Source of the DNA: Pedobacter cryoconitis
GTDB lineage: Bacteria > Bacteroidota > Bacteroidia > Sphingobacteriales > Sphingobacteriaceae
DNA: 64,000 nt
Direction: 5' to 3'
Assembly: GCF_001590605.1 (NCBI RefSeq)
Contig: NZ_CP014504.1
Location: 3,410,001-3,474,000, forward strand
Below, one piece after another: positions 63,995-64,000 of the stretch (positions within the stretch are counted from its first letter, which is position 1; the number at the start of each line of letters is the position of its first letter). A program made the translations under genes and the position numbers. The notes beneath the pieces were generated by a model. It did no database searches. It had not been told where the DNA came from and saw nothing but the letters and a program-made list of their open reading frames with translations.

Positions 63995-64000
63995 ATTTTC

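Overview
The window looks like a Bacteroidota chromosome, most likely Sphingobacteriaceae (Pedobacter-like). The grounds are the AT-rich DNA, UpxY/NusG-type and LytTR regulators, an ISAon1-type insertion sequence, ArsR-controlled mer genes, DUF3347 proteins and a candidate Bacteroidota-style promoter (TTG / TAnnTTT). The genus is inference. There are three blocks.

Block 1 (1..43341, all minus strand) is one very large nonribosomal peptide operon read from right to left. It starts with a small NusG paralogue (42835..43341), followed by NRPS-1 (4 modules), a glycosyltransferase-like DUF protein, a degenerate LanC-like protein with an extra C-terminal region, NRPS-2 (3 modules), a TauD/SyrP/AsnO-like Fe(II)/2-oxoglutarate oxygenase, NRPS-3 (2 modules plus epimerase) and NRPS-4 (3 modules visible, cut by the left edge). 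Hand-read adenylation codes predict Ala, Tyr/Phe, Ser, Ser, Val, Val, Asp, Asn, D-Asn, Ser, Asp, then an unread residue. The first protein opens with a condensation domain, so an acylated (lipopeptide) start is plausible. The oxygenase could make beta-hydroxy-Asp or beta-hydroxy-Asn. No thioesterase, MbtH-like protein, PPTase or intact exporter is visible; the end of the line lies beyond position 1. Most notable is the near-perfect nucleotide identity of multi-kilobase module segments within and between the NRPS genes, with breakpoints inside A domains: recent duplication or gene conversion and natural A-core exchange.

Block 2 (43342..50850) holds two divergent LytTR-type regulators and then a graveyard: an ABC ATPase cut by an ISL3-type element whose transposase carries an 8-bp expansion frameshift, a permease with two in-frame stops, an IS21 transposase fragment, a broken tyrosine recombinase, an ISAon1-type element inside a tRNA-like sequence with an 8-bp target duplication, and a tRNA-Met 3' half that may be an attachment scar.

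Block 3 (50850..64000) is a metal-resistance island. A plus-strand mercury operon (ArsR-type regulator with a palindromic operator, MerT-MerP fusion, frameshifted MerP, MerA) is followed by conjugation-gene debris. A minus-strand copper cluster then encodes a HupE/UreJ-like membrane protein, a membrane-anchor protein, a His-rich protein, two DUF3347 proteins, a haem-binding-domain protein, a multicopper oxidase fused to a CopB/PcoB-like C-terminal domain, and a CopA-type Cu+ ATPase.
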